This document shows, piece after piece, positions 46,025-56,781 of a stretch of DNA of 64,000 nucleotides (position 1 is the stretch's first letter; every line of letters begins with the position of its first letter). Source of the stretch: Streptomyces sp. MUM 203J. Its GTDB lineage: Bacteria > Actinomycetota > Actinomycetes > Streptomycetales > Streptomycetaceae. Under the pieces are notes generated by a model. That model was given only the letters and a program-made list of their open reading frames with translations, was not told the origin of the DNA and searched no databases. The stretch is from positions 124,001-188,000 of the forward strand of contig NZ_JADWYO010000004.1 of the NCBI RefSeq assembly GCF_022414595.1, read 5' to 3'. Both the position numbers and the translations under genes were made by a program.

Positions 46025-46080
46025 ATTCCACTCCCTACTGCCCCTGGCCTTCCTGCCAGGGATGGTACGAGGGCTCACGG

Positions 46081-46104
46081 GCCCGGCCGCGGGAGCGGCC
46101 GGGC
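46081..46104 (-). terminator. Hairpin terminator after the EphD-like gene
   Basis: GCCCGGCCGC (46081-46090) and GCGGCCGGGC (46095-46104) form a perfect 10-bp stem with loop GGGA, 12 bp after the stop of the minus-strand gene and before the MerR start. Confidence 0.7.
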
Positions 46105-46115
46105 ACCGTGCCTTC

Positions 46116-47906
46116 TCACAGCCGCGGCTCGATCCGGGCCATGGCGCGCAGCGCGGCCGGGGCGAGCCGGGACATCAGGTGGGCACCCCTGGCCTCCGGG
46201 GTCACGGGCACCACTGCCCGGTTCTCCGCCACCGCCCGCAGGATCGCGTCGGCCACCTTCTCCGGCGGGTAGTTGCGCAGTCCGTACAGCCGGGAGGTCC
46301 GGCGCTGCCTCCGCCGCTCCTCGTCCTCGGGCACCCCGGCGAACCGGGCCGTGGCCGTGATGCCGGTGTTGACGAGGCCCGGGCAGATCGCCGTGACGCC
46401 GATGCCCTGCCCGGCCAGCTCCGCGCGCAGGCACTCGCTGAGCATCAGCACCGCGGCCTTCGACGTGCCGTAGGCGGGGAGCACCCGCGACGGCTGGTAC
46501 GCGGCGGCCGACGCCGTGTTCACGATGTGCCCGCCCTGGCCACGCTCCGCCATCTGACGCCCGAAGAACCGGCAGCCGTGGATGACGCCCCACAGGTTGA
46601 CGTCCAGGACCCGCTTCCAGTCCTCGCTCGTGGTGTCGAAGAAGGAACCGGAGAGCCCGATCCCCGCGTTGTTCACCAGCACGTCCACCACGCCGTACTC
46701 GGCGGCGACCTTCGCGGCGAGCTTCTCCATGGCCTGTTCGTCGCTCACGTCGGCCACCTCGGCCCAAGCAGAGGGCGCCCCGACCAGCAGGGCGAGCTCC
46801 GCCGTACGGGCCGCGCCTTCGGCGTCCCGGTCCACGGCCACCACCCGTGCGCCCGCCTCCGCGAACGCGAACGCGGTGGCCCGTCCGATGCCGCTGCCCG
46901 CCCCCGTCACCAGCACCAGTCGGCCGCCGAACCGGTCCGCGTACCGCCGGCCCGCCGTGACCGGCTCCGGGAGCCCCGCACCGCCCGGCGCGCCCTGCTC
47001 GTCGTGCGCCGTCACGAACTCCCCGATCCACGCCGCCACCTGGTCCGGCCGGGTGCGGGGCACCCAGTGCTTCGCCGGCAGCGTGCGGCGTACGAGCCGC
47101 GGCGCCCACCGCGCCAGGTCGTCGTAGAGCCGCTCCGACAGGAACGCGTCCCCGGTCGGCGTGATGAGCTGCACCGGCACATGGGCGTAGGCGTCGTCCC
47201 GGGGGCGCAGCAGCCGTGAGCGCACGTTGTCCCGGTACAGCCATGCCCCGTTCGCCGCGTCGGACGGCAGCGACGCCGTCGGGTAGCCGTCGGCCGGCAC
47301 CCGCTCCACGCGGCGCAGGAGGCCCGGCCACCGTTTGCCGAGCGGCCCCCGCCACGCCGCCTCCGGAAGGGCAGGCGTGTGCAGCAGATACACGTACCAG
47401 GACTTGGCCCCCTGTCCCAGGAGCTGGCTGACCCGGCGCGGGGTCGGGCGGGCCGCTCGTTCCTTGATCCAGTGCCCGAAGTGGTCCAGGGACGGGCCGG
47501 ACAGGGACGTGAACGACGCGATCCGTCCCTCGGTCCGCTGCACGGTCACGAACTCCCACGACTGCACCGACCCCCAGTCGTGGCCCACCAGATGCACTGG
47601 CCGGTCCGGGCTGACCGCGTCCACGACCGCGAGGAAGTCGTCCGTCAGCTTCTCCAGCGTGAATCCGCCGCGCAACGGCGCCGGCGCCGTCGAGCCACCG
47701 TGCCCCCGCACGTCGTACAGCACCACATGGAAGCGCTCGGACAGCCGGTTCGCCACCTCGGACCAGACCTCCTTCGAGTCCGGGTACCCGTGTACCAGCA
47801 CCACCGTCGGCCGGCCCGGCTCACCCAGCTCGGCCACACACAGCTCGACCCCGCCCGTACGCACCCGGCGCTCCCGCGCGCCCTTCAGCAGACCCGGCCC
47901 GCTCAT
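46116..47906 (-). CDS. EphD-like fusion: alpha/beta hydrolase plus SDR
   Basis: A 596-residue protein of two domains. Residues 1-310 are an alpha/beta hydrolase of epoxide-hydrolase type: oxyanion motif HGYPDS, nucleophile HDWGS, and KHWVPRTRP carrying the catalytic His. Residues 320-596 are an SDR: TGAGSGIG, VNNAGIG, catalytic Ser in NTASAAAYQPS, and YGTSK. The order matches mycobacterial EphD (Rv2214c), thought to act on lipids with epoxide or keto groups. AGGAGGT precedes the ATG by about 9 bp. Its start overlaps the stop of the M24 gene by ATGA, so both proteins are coupled. Confidence 0.9.
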   Translation of the reverse strand: MSGPGLLKGARERRVRTGGVELCVAELGEPGRPTVVLVHGYPDSKEVWSEVANRLSERFHVVLYDVRGHGGSTAPAPLRGGFTLEKLTDDFLAVVDAVSPDRPVHLVGHDWGSVQSWEFVTVQRTEGRIASFTSLSGPSLDHFGHWIKERAARPTPRRVSQLLGQGAKSWYVYLLHTPALPEAAWRGPLGKRWPGLLRRVERVPADGYPTASLPSDAANGAWLYRDNVRSRLLRPRDDAYAHVPVQLITPTGDAFLSERLYDDLARWAPRLVRRTLPAKHWVPRTRPDQVAAWIGEFVTAHDEQGAPGGAGLPEPVTAGRRYADRFGGRLVLVTGAGSGIGRATAFAFAEAGARVVAVDRDAEGAARTAELALLVGAPSAWAEVADVSDEQAMEKLAAKVAAEYGVVDVLVNNAGIGLSGSFFDTTSEDWKRVLDVNLWGVIHGCRFFGRQMAERGQGGHIVNTASAAAYQPSRVLPAYGTSKAAVLMLSECLRAELAGQGIGVTAICPGLVNTGITATARFAGVPEDEERRRQRRTSRLYGLRNYPPEKVADAILRAVAENRAVVPVTPEARGAHLMSRLAPAALRAMARIEPRL

Positions 47907-48763
47907 ACGCCCGCCACCTCCTCCGTCTCCCGCGTCTCCTCCGCCCACCGCCGGACGTGCGGCAGGTCGTCGTCCAGCCAGAACGCGCTCTCCTCCGGGT
48001 CCTTCGAGTCGGTCACCACCAGCAGCTCCTCGAACTTCGCGCCCGTCCCCCGGAACCCCAGGTGCGGCTCGACGGCCCACAGCCCCGGCCGCGGCGGATG
48101 GTCCGAGAACCGGTACGGCGACCAGAGCGGCGACCAGCCCTCCCGGTGCCCGTGCAGGGCGTCGCTCGCCAGTCCCCGCAGCGAGCGCGTACCGAACCCG
48201 AACAGTGTCGGCGCCCAGCGCCGCTCCCGTACCCGGTCCACCTTGTGCGCGATGACGCCGAACGGATACGCGCGATGCCGGTTGGCGTACCCCTGCCGAA
48301 CCATGAGCCGGTCCACGTCCTCGTAGATCTCCCGCAGCGGTCGTCGCTCCCTCACCTCCCGCAGGATGAGCACGCGGTGCTCACGCAGATCACTGAGCAG
48401 CCTGGCGTGCACCGCGTTCGGGCCGAGGCAGCCGGAGTAGCCGATGTCCGCGGTGTGGCCCTTGTATATGGGTGCCATGTCGAGGATGAACGGCATCCCC
48501 GGCTCCAGTCTCCGGTTCGTCGGGAAGAACTGGAGCGGCACCCGGAACCCCGTGAAGGCCGTGCGGTCGCCGAACCAGGCGAACGGCAGATGGAACCAGT
48601 CCCGAACACCTCGCTCACGCAGCCACTCCCGCTGCATCCGGGCCGCCTCCCGCTCCGTCACTCCCGGCCTGAGCCGCGCCGCCACCGCCTCCGCGCAGCT
48701 GTACGCGAGCCGCTGTACCTCCCTGAAGCCGCGCAGCTCCTGCGAGTCGCGCGTCCCTGTCAT
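47903..48763 (-). CDS. M24 (methionine aminopeptidase/creatinase fold) metallohydrolase
   Basis: A 286-residue M24 protein with metal-ligand residues spread as expected: ILDMAPIYKGHTADIGYSG (two Asp), GVIAHKVD (His), VEPHLGF (Glu) and FEELLVV (Glu). It lacks the X-Pro-dipeptidase N-terminal domain. The start at 48763 (MTGTRDSQEL) has no good ribosome binding site; a GTG at 48775 is a second choice. ATGA overlap with the EphD-like gene shows a two-gene operon, so substrates may be related; the specific reaction is unknown. Confidence 0.82.
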   Translation of the reverse strand: MTGTRDSQELRGFREVQRLAYSCAEAVAARLRPGVTEREAARMQREWLRERGVRDWFHLPFAWFGDRTAFTGFRVPLQFFPTNRRLEPGMPFILDMAPIYKGHTADIGYSGCLGPNAVHARLLSDLREHRVLILREVRERRPLREIYEDVDRLMVRQGYANRHRAYPFGVIAHKVDRVRERRWAPTLFGFGTRSLRGLASDALHGHREGWSPLWSPYRFSDHPPRPGLWAVEPHLGFRGTGAKFEELLVVTDSKDPEESAFWLDDDLPHVRRWAEETRETEEVAGV

Positions 48764-48929
48764 CGCTGCTGCCACGCCACACCCCGCCCGTCTGTCCGCC
48801 CGGCACCACCCCGCCGTGTCCGCCGGGCAGCACCGCATCACGTGAGCGCCCGTGTGCGCTACGCGTTCGTAACTTGACATCAACGAATGTGACAATGCCC
48901 GGCGGCTGCGTCAAGAGGTGTGCGTGGCC

Positions 48930-48938
48930 TGTGGACAA
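48930..48938 (-). promoter_or_regulatory. DnaA box between M24 and ABC genes
   Basis: TGTGGACAA, i.e. TTGTCCACA on the minus strand, in the 301-bp divergent region between the M24 gene and the ABC cluster. That region holds no other recognisable feature. Confidence 0.5.
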
Positions 48939-49064
48939 CCCGTCCGCCCGCCCGGCCTACATCTCCCGTACGGGCCACCGCACGGTCACGTACTCCTGGA
49001 GTCGGAGACAGATCCAGCCGCCAGGGCTGACGCCCGTTGTGGCCCGCGCCACTAGCGTCGGAGC

Positions 49065-50051
49065 GTGACTGTGATCGCGACCGAAAGCCTCAGCAAGCGG
49101 TTCCCCCGGGTGACCGCTCTCGACCGGCTGTCGCTGGACATCGGGCCCGGTGTGACCGGCCTGGTGGGTGCCAACGGAGCCGGCAAATCAACCATGATCA
49201 AAATTCTGCTCGGGCTGTCGCCGGCGACCGAGGGCCGCGCCGAGGTCCTCGGTCTCGACGTCGCGGCACACGGCCCCGGCATCCGCGAGCAGGTCGGCTA
49301 CATGCCGGAACACGACTGCCTGCCGCCGGACGTCTCGGCCACCGAGTTCGTCGTTCATATGGCCCGCATGTCCGGCCTGCCGGCCACCGCGGCACGGGAA
49401 CGCACCGCCGACACCCTGCGCCATGTCGGCCTCTACGAGGAGCGCTACCGCCCCATGGGCGGCTACTCCACGGGCATGAAACAGCGCGTGAAGCTCGCCC
49501 AGGCCCTCGTCCACGACCCGAAGCTGGTTCTCCTGGACGAACCGACCAACGGTCTGGACCCGGTCGGCCGCGACGAGATGCTCGGCCTGATCCGCCGCGT
49601 CTGGACGGACTTCGGCATCTCCGTCCTCGTCACGTCCCACCTGCTCGGGGAACTGGAGCGCACCTGCGACCACGTCGTCGTCATCGACGGCGGCCGGCTT
49701 CTGCGCTCCAGCTCCACCAGCGACTTCACCCGGACCACCACCACCGTCGCCGTCGAGGTCACCGACTCCGACGCCCACCCGGACGGCACCGCGGCGCTGA
49801 GGACCGCCCTGACCGCCGCCGGAGTCAACCTCCACCTGCGTGAGGAAGAAGGCCTGCCCGGCGCGGGTCACGTCCTCCTGGTCGAGGCCACCGGCGACGA
49901 CACCTACGACATCGTCCGCGACACCGTCGCCGACCTGGGCCTCGGCCTCGTCCGCATGGAGCAGCGCCGCCACCACATCGCGGAGGTCTTCCATCCCGGG
50001 ACCTCCGACGCGGCACACGGCGACGGCCAGTCCCTGGAGGTTCCGGCCTGA
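49065..50051 (+). CDS. ABC transporter ATP-binding protein 1
   Basis: A 328-residue ATPase: Walker A GANGAGKST (residues 38-46), signature YSTGMKQR, Walker B LVLLDEPTNGLDP and switch His in TSHLLGELE. A C-terminal extension of about 100 residues is family-typical of drug or antibiotic export ATPases. The start at 49065 fits a leaderless transcript from a TAGCGT -10 (49053-49058); GTG at 49071 with GGAG 7 bp before it is the alternative. It leads a four-gene set: ATPase, permease, ATPase, permease. Confidence 0.9.
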   Translation: MTVIATESLSKRFPRVTALDRLSLDIGPGVTGLVGANGAGKSTMIKILLGLSPATEGRAEVLGLDVAAHGPGIREQVGYMPEHDCLPPDVSATEFVVHMARMSGLPATAARERTADTLRHVGLYEERYRPMGGYSTGMKQRVKLAQALVHDPKLVLLDEPTNGLDPVGRDEMLGLIRRVWTDFGISVLVTSHLLGELERTCDHVVVIDGGRLLRSSSTSDFTRTTTTVAVEVTDSDAHPDGTAALRTALTAAGVNLHLREEEGLPGAGHVLLVEATGDDTYDIVRDTVADLGLGLVRMEQRRHHIAEVFHPGTSDAAHGDGQSLEVPA

Positions 50052-50971
50052 TGAGGACCGACATGAGCAGCCAGCCCCAGCCCGAACCCCAGGCCCAGGC
50101 CCAGACGCAGATCCACAACATCGGCTACCGCAAGTACGACGGGCCCCGCCTCGGCCGTGCCTACGCGCGCCGGTCCCTTTTCGTGCAGTCCCTGCGGGGC
50201 TCCTACGGGCTGGGCCGCAGCGCCAAGTCCAAGGTCCTGCCGATGATCCTGCTCGGCATCATGTGCGTCCCGGCGCTGATCATCGTCGCCGTGGCCGTCA
50301 CCACCAAGATGACGAAGCTCCCCGTCGCGTACACCCAGTACGCGATGATCATGCAGCTTGTCATCGCCCTGTTCGTGGCCTCCCAGGCGCCCCAGGCCGT
50401 CTCTCTCGACCTGCGCTTCCGCAGTGTCCCGCTGTACTTCTCCCGACCCATCGAGCGGCTCGACTACGTCCTCGCGAAGTTCGGGGCGATGGCGACCGCG
50501 CTCTTCATGCTGACGGCGCTGCCGCTGCTCATCCTCTACATCGGCGCGCTGCTCGCGAAGATGGACTTCGTCGAGCAGACCAAGGGCCTGGCACAGGGGG
50601 TGGCCTCCGTGGTCCTGCTGGCGCTCCTGCTCGGCGGGATCAGCCTGGTCGTAGCCGCCCTGACACCCCGTCGCGGGTTCGGCGTCGCCGCGATCATCGG
50701 GGTGCTGGTCATCTCGTACGGCGCGGTCAGCACCCTCCAGGGCATCGCCTGGGCCACCGACAACTTCGACGCGGTGGCCTGGCTGGGCCTGTTCTCCCCG
50801 ATGACTCTCATCGACGGCGTCCAGACCGCTTTCCTCGGAGCCTCCTCGACGTTCCCCGACGCCCTCGGCCCCAGCACCGGACAGGGTGTCGTCTACCTGC
50901 TGGCCGTCCTCGCGCTGATCGCCGGTTCGTACGGCATCCTCATGCGCCGCTACCGAAAGGTCGGGCTGTGA
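50051..50971 (+). CDS. ABC-2-type permease subunit 1
   Basis: A 306-residue membrane protein: six hydrophobic helices at about residues 64-86, 95-117, 148-172, 188-212, 219-241 and 276-298, after a soluble, Gln/Pro-rich N-terminal stretch (SSQPQPEPQAQAQ). GYRKYDGPRLG is a conserved motif of this family. It overlaps the ATPase stop by one base, so the two are coupled and work together. It ends with MRRYRKVGL. Confidence 0.85.
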   Translation: MRTDMSSQPQPEPQAQAQTQIHNIGYRKYDGPRLGRAYARRSLFVQSLRGSYGLGRSAKSKVLPMILLGIMCVPALIIVAVAVTTKMTKLPVAYTQYAMIMQLVIALFVASQAPQAVSLDLRFRSVPLYFSRPIERLDYVLAKFGAMATALFMLTALPLLILYIGALLAKMDFVEQTKGLAQGVASVVLLALLLGGISLVVAALTPRRGFGVAAIIGVLVISYGAVSTLQGIAWATDNFDAVAWLGLFSPMTLIDGVQTAFLGASSTFPDALGPSTGQGVVYLLAVLALIAGSYGILMRRYRKVGL

Positions 50972-51023
50972 AAACCGCGCACCCGTCGCCCGCCACCACC
51001 CTTCCAAGGAATGGGCTGCGTCC

Positions 51024-51935
51024 ATGAGCACTATCTCCATCGACCACGTCTCCCGGTGGTTCGGAAACGTCGTCGCCGTCAACGACATCACCATGTCGAT
51101 CGGGCCCGGCGTCACCGGTCTCCTCGGCCCCAACGGCGCGGGCAAGTCCACCCTCATCAACATGATGGGCGGGTTCCTCAACCCCTCCACCGGCACCGTC
51201 ACGCTCGACGGGCAGCCCATCTGGCGCAACGAGTCCGTCTACCGCCGCATCGGTGTCGTCCCCGAGCGGGAGGCGATGTACGACTTCCTCACCGGCCGAG
51301 ACTTCGTCGTCGCCAACGCCGAACTCCACGGTCTGGGCGCCGCCGAGGCCCAGCGGGCCCTTGCCACCGTGGAGATGGAGTACGCGCAGGACCGGCAGAT
51401 CGGTACGTACAGCAAGGGCATGCGGCAGCGCGTGAAGATGGCCTCGGCCCTGGTCCACGAACCGTCCGTGCTACTGCTCGACGAGCCGTTCAACGGTATG
51501 GACCCGCGCCAGCGCATGCAGCTCATGGACCTGCTGCGCCGTATGGGCGCCGACGGCCGCACCGTGCTGTTCTCCTCCCACATCCTGGAGGAGGTCGAGC
51601 AGCTCGCCGCCCACATCGAGGTGATCGTCGCCGGACGGCACGCCGCCAGCGGGGACTTCCGCCGGATCCGCCGCCTGATGACGGACCGCCCGCACCGGTA
51701 CCTGATCCGCTCCAGTGACGACCGCGCCCTGGCCGCCGCGCTCATCGCGGACCCGTCGACGGCGGGCATCGAGGTGGACGTCCGTGAAGGCGCCCTGCGC
51801 GTCCAGGCGGTCGACTTCAGCCGGTTCACCGAGCTGCTGCCCCAGGTCGCCCGGGCCCATGGCATCCGGCTGCTGACGGTCTCGCCCTCCGACGAGTCCC
51901 TCGAGTCGGTCTTCTCTTACCTCGTCGCGGCCTGA
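51024..51935 (+). CDS. ABC transporter ATP-binding protein 2
   Basis: A 303-residue ATPase paralogous to the first: GPNGAGKST, YSKGMRQR, LLLDEPFNGMDP and SSHILEEVE. It is 52 bp after permease 1. The pair of two ATPases and two permeases could build two heterodimeric exporters or one four-part one. The C-terminal part (DRALAAALIADP) is a small regulatory domain. Confidence 0.9.
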   Translation: MSTISIDHVSRWFGNVVAVNDITMSIGPGVTGLLGPNGAGKSTLINMMGGFLNPSTGTVTLDGQPIWRNESVYRRIGVVPEREAMYDFLTGRDFVVANAELHGLGAAEAQRALATVEMEYAQDRQIGTYSKGMRQRVKMASALVHEPSVLLLDEPFNGMDPRQRMQLMDLLRRMGADGRTVLFSSHILEEVEQLAAHIEVIVAGRHAASGDFRRIRRLMTDRPHRYLIRSSDDRALAAALIADPSTAGIEVDVREGALRVQAVDFSRFTELLPQVARAHGIRLLTVSPSDESLESVFSYLVAA

Positions 51936-51950
51936 AGGGAGCCCACGACC

Positions 51951-52673
51951 ATGTACCACCCCACTGTCGCCCGGCTCACCTACCGGGCCCTGCTGGGCCG
52001 CCGCCGTGCCGCGGTCCTCTTCGTCCTCCCCGCACTGCTGCTGATGCTGGCGGCCGCCGTCCGGATCTTCAACGGACCGGACGACCAGGTCGCCGCGGAC
52101 GTGCTCGGAGGGTTCGCGCTCGCCACGATGGTGCCGCTGATCGGCGTCATCGCCGGTACGGGCGCGATCGGCCCGGAGATCGACGACGGCTCGATCGTCT
52201 ATCTGCTGGCCAAGCCGGTGAAGCGGCCCACGATCATCCTCACCAAGCTGACCGTGGCCATCGCCGTCACCATGGTCTTCTCCGCGCTGCCCACACTCCT
52301 CGCGGGGCTGATCCTCAACGGCAACGGCCAGCAGGTCGCCGTCGCCTACACGGTCGCGGCACTGGTCGCCTCGATCGCGTACAGCGCGCTGTTCCTGCTG
52401 CTCGGCACGGTCAGCCGGCACGCCGTCGTCATCGGTCTCGTGTACGCGCTGATCTGGGAGGCGCTGTTCGCCGGGCTTATCTCCGGGGCGCGCACCCTCA
52501 GCGTCCGGGAGTGGGCGATGGCCGTGGCCGAGAAGGTCACCCGGGGCGAGGGCCTGGTCTCCTCCGAGGTGGGCCTGCCGCTCGCGGTGGGGCTGCTGGC
52601 CGCGGTGACCGTGGCCGCCACCTGGTACGCGGGCCAGAAGCTGCGCACTCTGACGCTGGCGGGCGAGGAGTAG
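51951..52673 (+). CDS. ABC-2-type permease subunit 2
   Basis: A 240-residue permease with about six helices (about residues 20-42, 55-77, 100-122, 132-154, 160-180 and 210-230). It follows ATPase 2 by 15 bp. The IDDGSIVYLLAKPVKR motif is shared with permeases that insert or remove small amphipathic compounds. Expected to pair with ATPase 2. Confidence 0.85.
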   Translation: MYHPTVARLTYRALLGRRRAAVLFVLPALLLMLAAAVRIFNGPDDQVAADVLGGFALATMVPLIGVIAGTGAIGPEIDDGSIVYLLAKPVKRPTIILTKLTVAIAVTMVFSALPTLLAGLILNGNGQQVAVAYTVAALVASIAYSALFLLLGTVSRHAVVIGLVYALIWEALFAGLISGARTLSVREWAMAVAEKVTRGEGLVSSEVGLPLAVGLLAAVTVAATWYAGQKLRTLTLAGEE

Positions 52674-52747
52674 GAGAGCGTCCGCAGGCGGGAGACAGGC
52701 GAGAGGCAGGTCGCACACGCGCCTCTTCACGCGGACGGGGGAGGGAG

Positions 52748-52756
52748 TTGTCCACA
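52748..52756 (+). promoter_or_regulatory. DnaA box upstream of lpd
   Basis: Perfect TTGTCCACA, 124 bp before the lpd start, with a weaker CCGTCCACA at 52766-52774, in the 207-bp gap that follows the ABC genes. Confidence 0.5.
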
Positions 52757-52880
52757 CAGCCTCCCCCGTCCACAGGGGGAGACGGCCGTCGCAGCAGGCT
52801 GACCTCCCCAGGATTACTGTGGGCACGGGCGCGACCCACACGGCCCGTACGACCCGCACTCACAACCTGGGGAGCAAGTC

Positions 52881-54284
<1,404 letters not shown>

Positions 54285-54700
54285 TCGCGCAACGTCCCCG
54301 TCCCACGGGGTAATTCGCTGGCGCGGGCGGTCGCTCCCCGGCACAGTGGTGGACGTACCGCGGACACCACGAAGCCGGGGAGGAGCGAGGCGGGGAACGG
54401 GAACAACCCGGGACCGCCGAGCTCCCGCAGGGCAGCGCGGGGCAGGCACCGGAGTGGTCATCGAGACCCCCGGCGTGAGCCGCCCGTCGGCAGCTGCCCG
54501 GGGGCGGCCGCTTCGAGCGCGCGTACACGCACATACGCGCGGGCCGCCCCTCCCCCTTCGGGGCCGCGGCGACGGGCGCCTTCCGCACTCCGTCCCTGCC
54601 CGCAGCGGGTACCGGCAGCGTGCGGACACGGTCCGCACGCTGCGCCTCAGCCCTCTTCAGCGTGGCCGACGGCAGCACGTCAGCCGCCTTGCAGCAGCCG
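54285..54700. other. 416-bp gap after lpd
   Basis: Between the convergent lpd and HAD genes. I see no strong hairpin, gene or regulatory motif. Confidence 0.5.
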
Positions 54701-55507
54701 TCAGCCGGCCAGCAACTGCTCCAGGACCACCGCGATACCGTCCGCGTCGTTCGACGCGGTGACCTCGTGGGCGACGGCCTTCAGCTCGTCGTGCGCGTTG
54801 GCCATCGCCACACCGTGCCGCGCCCATGCGAACATCGGGATGTCGTTGGGCATGTCACCGAACGCGATCGTGTCGCCCGCCTTGACGCCCAGCCGCCGCG
54901 CCGCCAGCGAGAGCCCCGTCGCCTTGGAGAGGCCCAGCGGCAGCAGCTCCACGACGCCCGGGCCTGCCATCACCACGTCCACCAGGCCGCCCACTGTCTC
55001 CCGCGCGACCGCGGTGAGCGTGTCGTCGTCGAGTTCCGGGTGCTGGATGTAGAGCTTGTTCAGCGGCGCAGCCCACACCTCCGCAGGGTCCCTGTACGGC
55101 ACGTACGGCAAGGGCCCGTCATGGACCTGGTACCCGGGCCCCACCAGCACGTCCCCGTCCAGCCCGTCGCGGCCCGCGGCGAGTGCCAGCGGACCCACCT
55201 CGGCCTCCAGCTTCGACAGGGCGAGCCCCGCGAGCTGCCGGTCCAGGGTCAGCGAGGTCAGCAGCCGCCGCTCGCCCGCGTGGTAGACCTGCGCGCCCTG
55301 CCCGCACACTGCGAGCCCCTGGTAGTCGAGGTCCTCCAGGATCTGCCGGGTCCAGGGGACGGCCCGCCCGGTCACGACGATATGGGCCGAGCCCGCCTCG
55401 GTGGCGGCGATGAGCGCGTCACGGGTGCGCTGCGAGACCGACCCGTCGGGGCGCAGCAGCGTCCCGTCGAGGTCGGTCGCGACGAGCCGGAAGGGGAAGG
55501 GGCTCAC
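54701..55507 (-). CDS. Cof/HAD-IIB family hydrolase coupled to serS
   Basis: A 268-residue HAD phosphatase: ATDLDGTLL (residues 9-17), VTGRAVP, and [15 protein letters not shown] near 210; with the paralogue at 33-33.9 kb it shares cap type C2B and 45 or so matching core residues. The GTG start at 55507 overlaps the serS stop by four bases (GTGA), showing translational coupling. Its link to seryl-tRNA synthesis is unexplained; the substrate is likely a sugar or cofactor phosphate. Confidence 0.87.
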   Translation of the reverse strand: MSPFPFRLVATDLDGTLLRPDGSVSQRTRDALIAATEAGSAHIVVTGRAVPWTRQILEDLDYQGLAVCGQGAQVYHAGERRLLTSLTLDRQLAGLALSKLEAEVGPLALAAGRDGLDGDVLVGPGYQVHDGPLPYVPYRDPAEVWAAPLNKLYIQHPELDDDTLTAVARETVGGLVDVVMAGPGVVELLPLGLSKATGLSLAARRLGVKAGDTIAFGDMPNDIPMFAWARHGVAMANAHDELKAVAHEVTASNDADGIAVVLEQLLAG

Positions 55508-56781
55508 TTGGCGACGGGCTCCAGCAGCTCCCGGCCCCCGAGGTACGGCCGGAGGATCTCCGGGACCCGCACCGAGCCGTCGGCCAGCTGGTGGTTCTCC
55601 AGGATCGCCACGATCGTGCGCGGCACGGCGCACAGCGTGCCGTTCAGCGTCGCCAGCGGCTGCACCTTTTTGCCCTCGCGCATGCGCACGGACAGTCGGC
55701 GTGCCTGGAAGCTGTCGCAGTTGGACGCGGAGGTGAGTTCGCGGTACTTGCCCTGGGTCGGGATCCAGGCCTCGCAGTCGTACTTACGGGAGGCGGAGGC
55801 ACCCAGGTCACCGGTGGCGACATCGATCACCTGGAACGGCAGCTCCAGGGAGTTCAGCCACTGCTTCTCCCACTCCAGGAGCCGCTGGTGCTCGGCCTCC
55901 GCGTCCTCGGGCGCGACGTACGAGAACATCTCGACCTTGTCGAACTGGTGGACGCGGAAGATGCCGCGGGTGTCCTTGCCGTACGTACCTGCCTCGCGGC
56001 GGTAGCAGGGGGAGAACCCGGCGTACCGCAGCGGCAGCTTGTCGGCGTCGAGGATCTCGTCCATGTGGTAGGCGGCGAGCGGTACCTCGGACGTGCCGAC
56101 CAGGTAGAAGTCGTCCTTCTCCAGGTGGTACACGTTCTCGGCGGCCTGGCCGAGGAAGCCGGTGCCCTCCATGGCGCGCGGGCGGACCAGCGTCGGCGTC
56201 AGCATCGGGGTGAACCCGGCCTCCGTCGCCTGCGCGATGGCGGCGTTGACGAGGGCCAGCTCCAGCAGGGCGCCGACGCCCGTCAGGTAGTAGAAGCGGG
56301 AGCCGGACACCTTGGCGCCGCGCTCGACGTCGATGGCGCCGAGCGCCTCGCCCAGCTCCAGATGGTCCTTGGGCTCGAAGCCCTCGGCGGCGAAGTCGCG
56401 GACGGTCCCGTGCGTCTCCAGGACGACGAAGTCCTCCTCGCCGCCGACCGGGACGTCGGAATGGACGATGTTGCCGAGCCGGAGCAGCAGGCGCCGCGTC
56501 TCCTCATCGGCCTCGTGCTGCTCGGCGTCGGCAGCCTTGACGTCGGCCTTCAGCTGCTCGGCGCGCTGGAGCAGCTCGGCCCGCTCCTCCGGGGAAGCCT
56601 TGGGGATGAGCTTGCCGAGCGATTTCTGCTCGGAACGGAGTTCGTCGAAACGGACGCCGGACGACCTGCGCCGCTCGTCGGCTGAGAGCAGGGCGTCGAC
56701 GAGTTCGACGTCCTCTCCACGGGCGCGCTGGGAGGCGCGAACTCGGTCGGGGTCCTCACGGAGCAGGCGAAGGTCAATCAC
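55504..56781 (-). CDS. serS: Seryl-tRNA synthetase
   Basis: A 425-residue class II synthetase that charges tRNA-Ser and also supplies selenocysteine or serine-derived pathways. The N-terminal coiled-coil arm (residues 25-110, [24 protein letters not shown]) binds the tRNA long arm. Motif 2 is [25 protein letters not shown] and motif 3 is [21 protein letters not shown]. The upstream 440 bp holds DnaA boxes and no T-box. It is followed by a coupled HAD gene. Confidence 0.98.
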   Translation of the reverse strand: MIDLRLLREDPDRVRASQRARGEDVELVDALLSADERRRSSGVRFDELRSEQKSLGKLIPKASPEERAELLQRAEQLKADVKAADAEQHEADEETRRLLLRLGNIVHSDVPVGGEEDFVVLETHGTVRDFAAEGFEPKDHLELGEALGAIDVERGAKVSGSRFYYLTGVGALLELALVNAAIAQATEAGFTPMLTPTLVRPRAMEGTGFLGQAAENVYHLEKDDFYLVGTSEVPLAAYHMDEILDADKLPLRYAGFSPCYRREAGTYGKDTRGIFRVHQFDKVEMFSYVAPEDAEAEHQRLLEWEKQWLNSLELPFQVIDVATGDLGASASRKYDCEAWIPTQGKYRELTSASNCDSFQARRLSVRMREGKKVQPLATLNGTLCAVPRTIVAILENHQLADGSVRVPEILRPYLGGRELLEPVAK

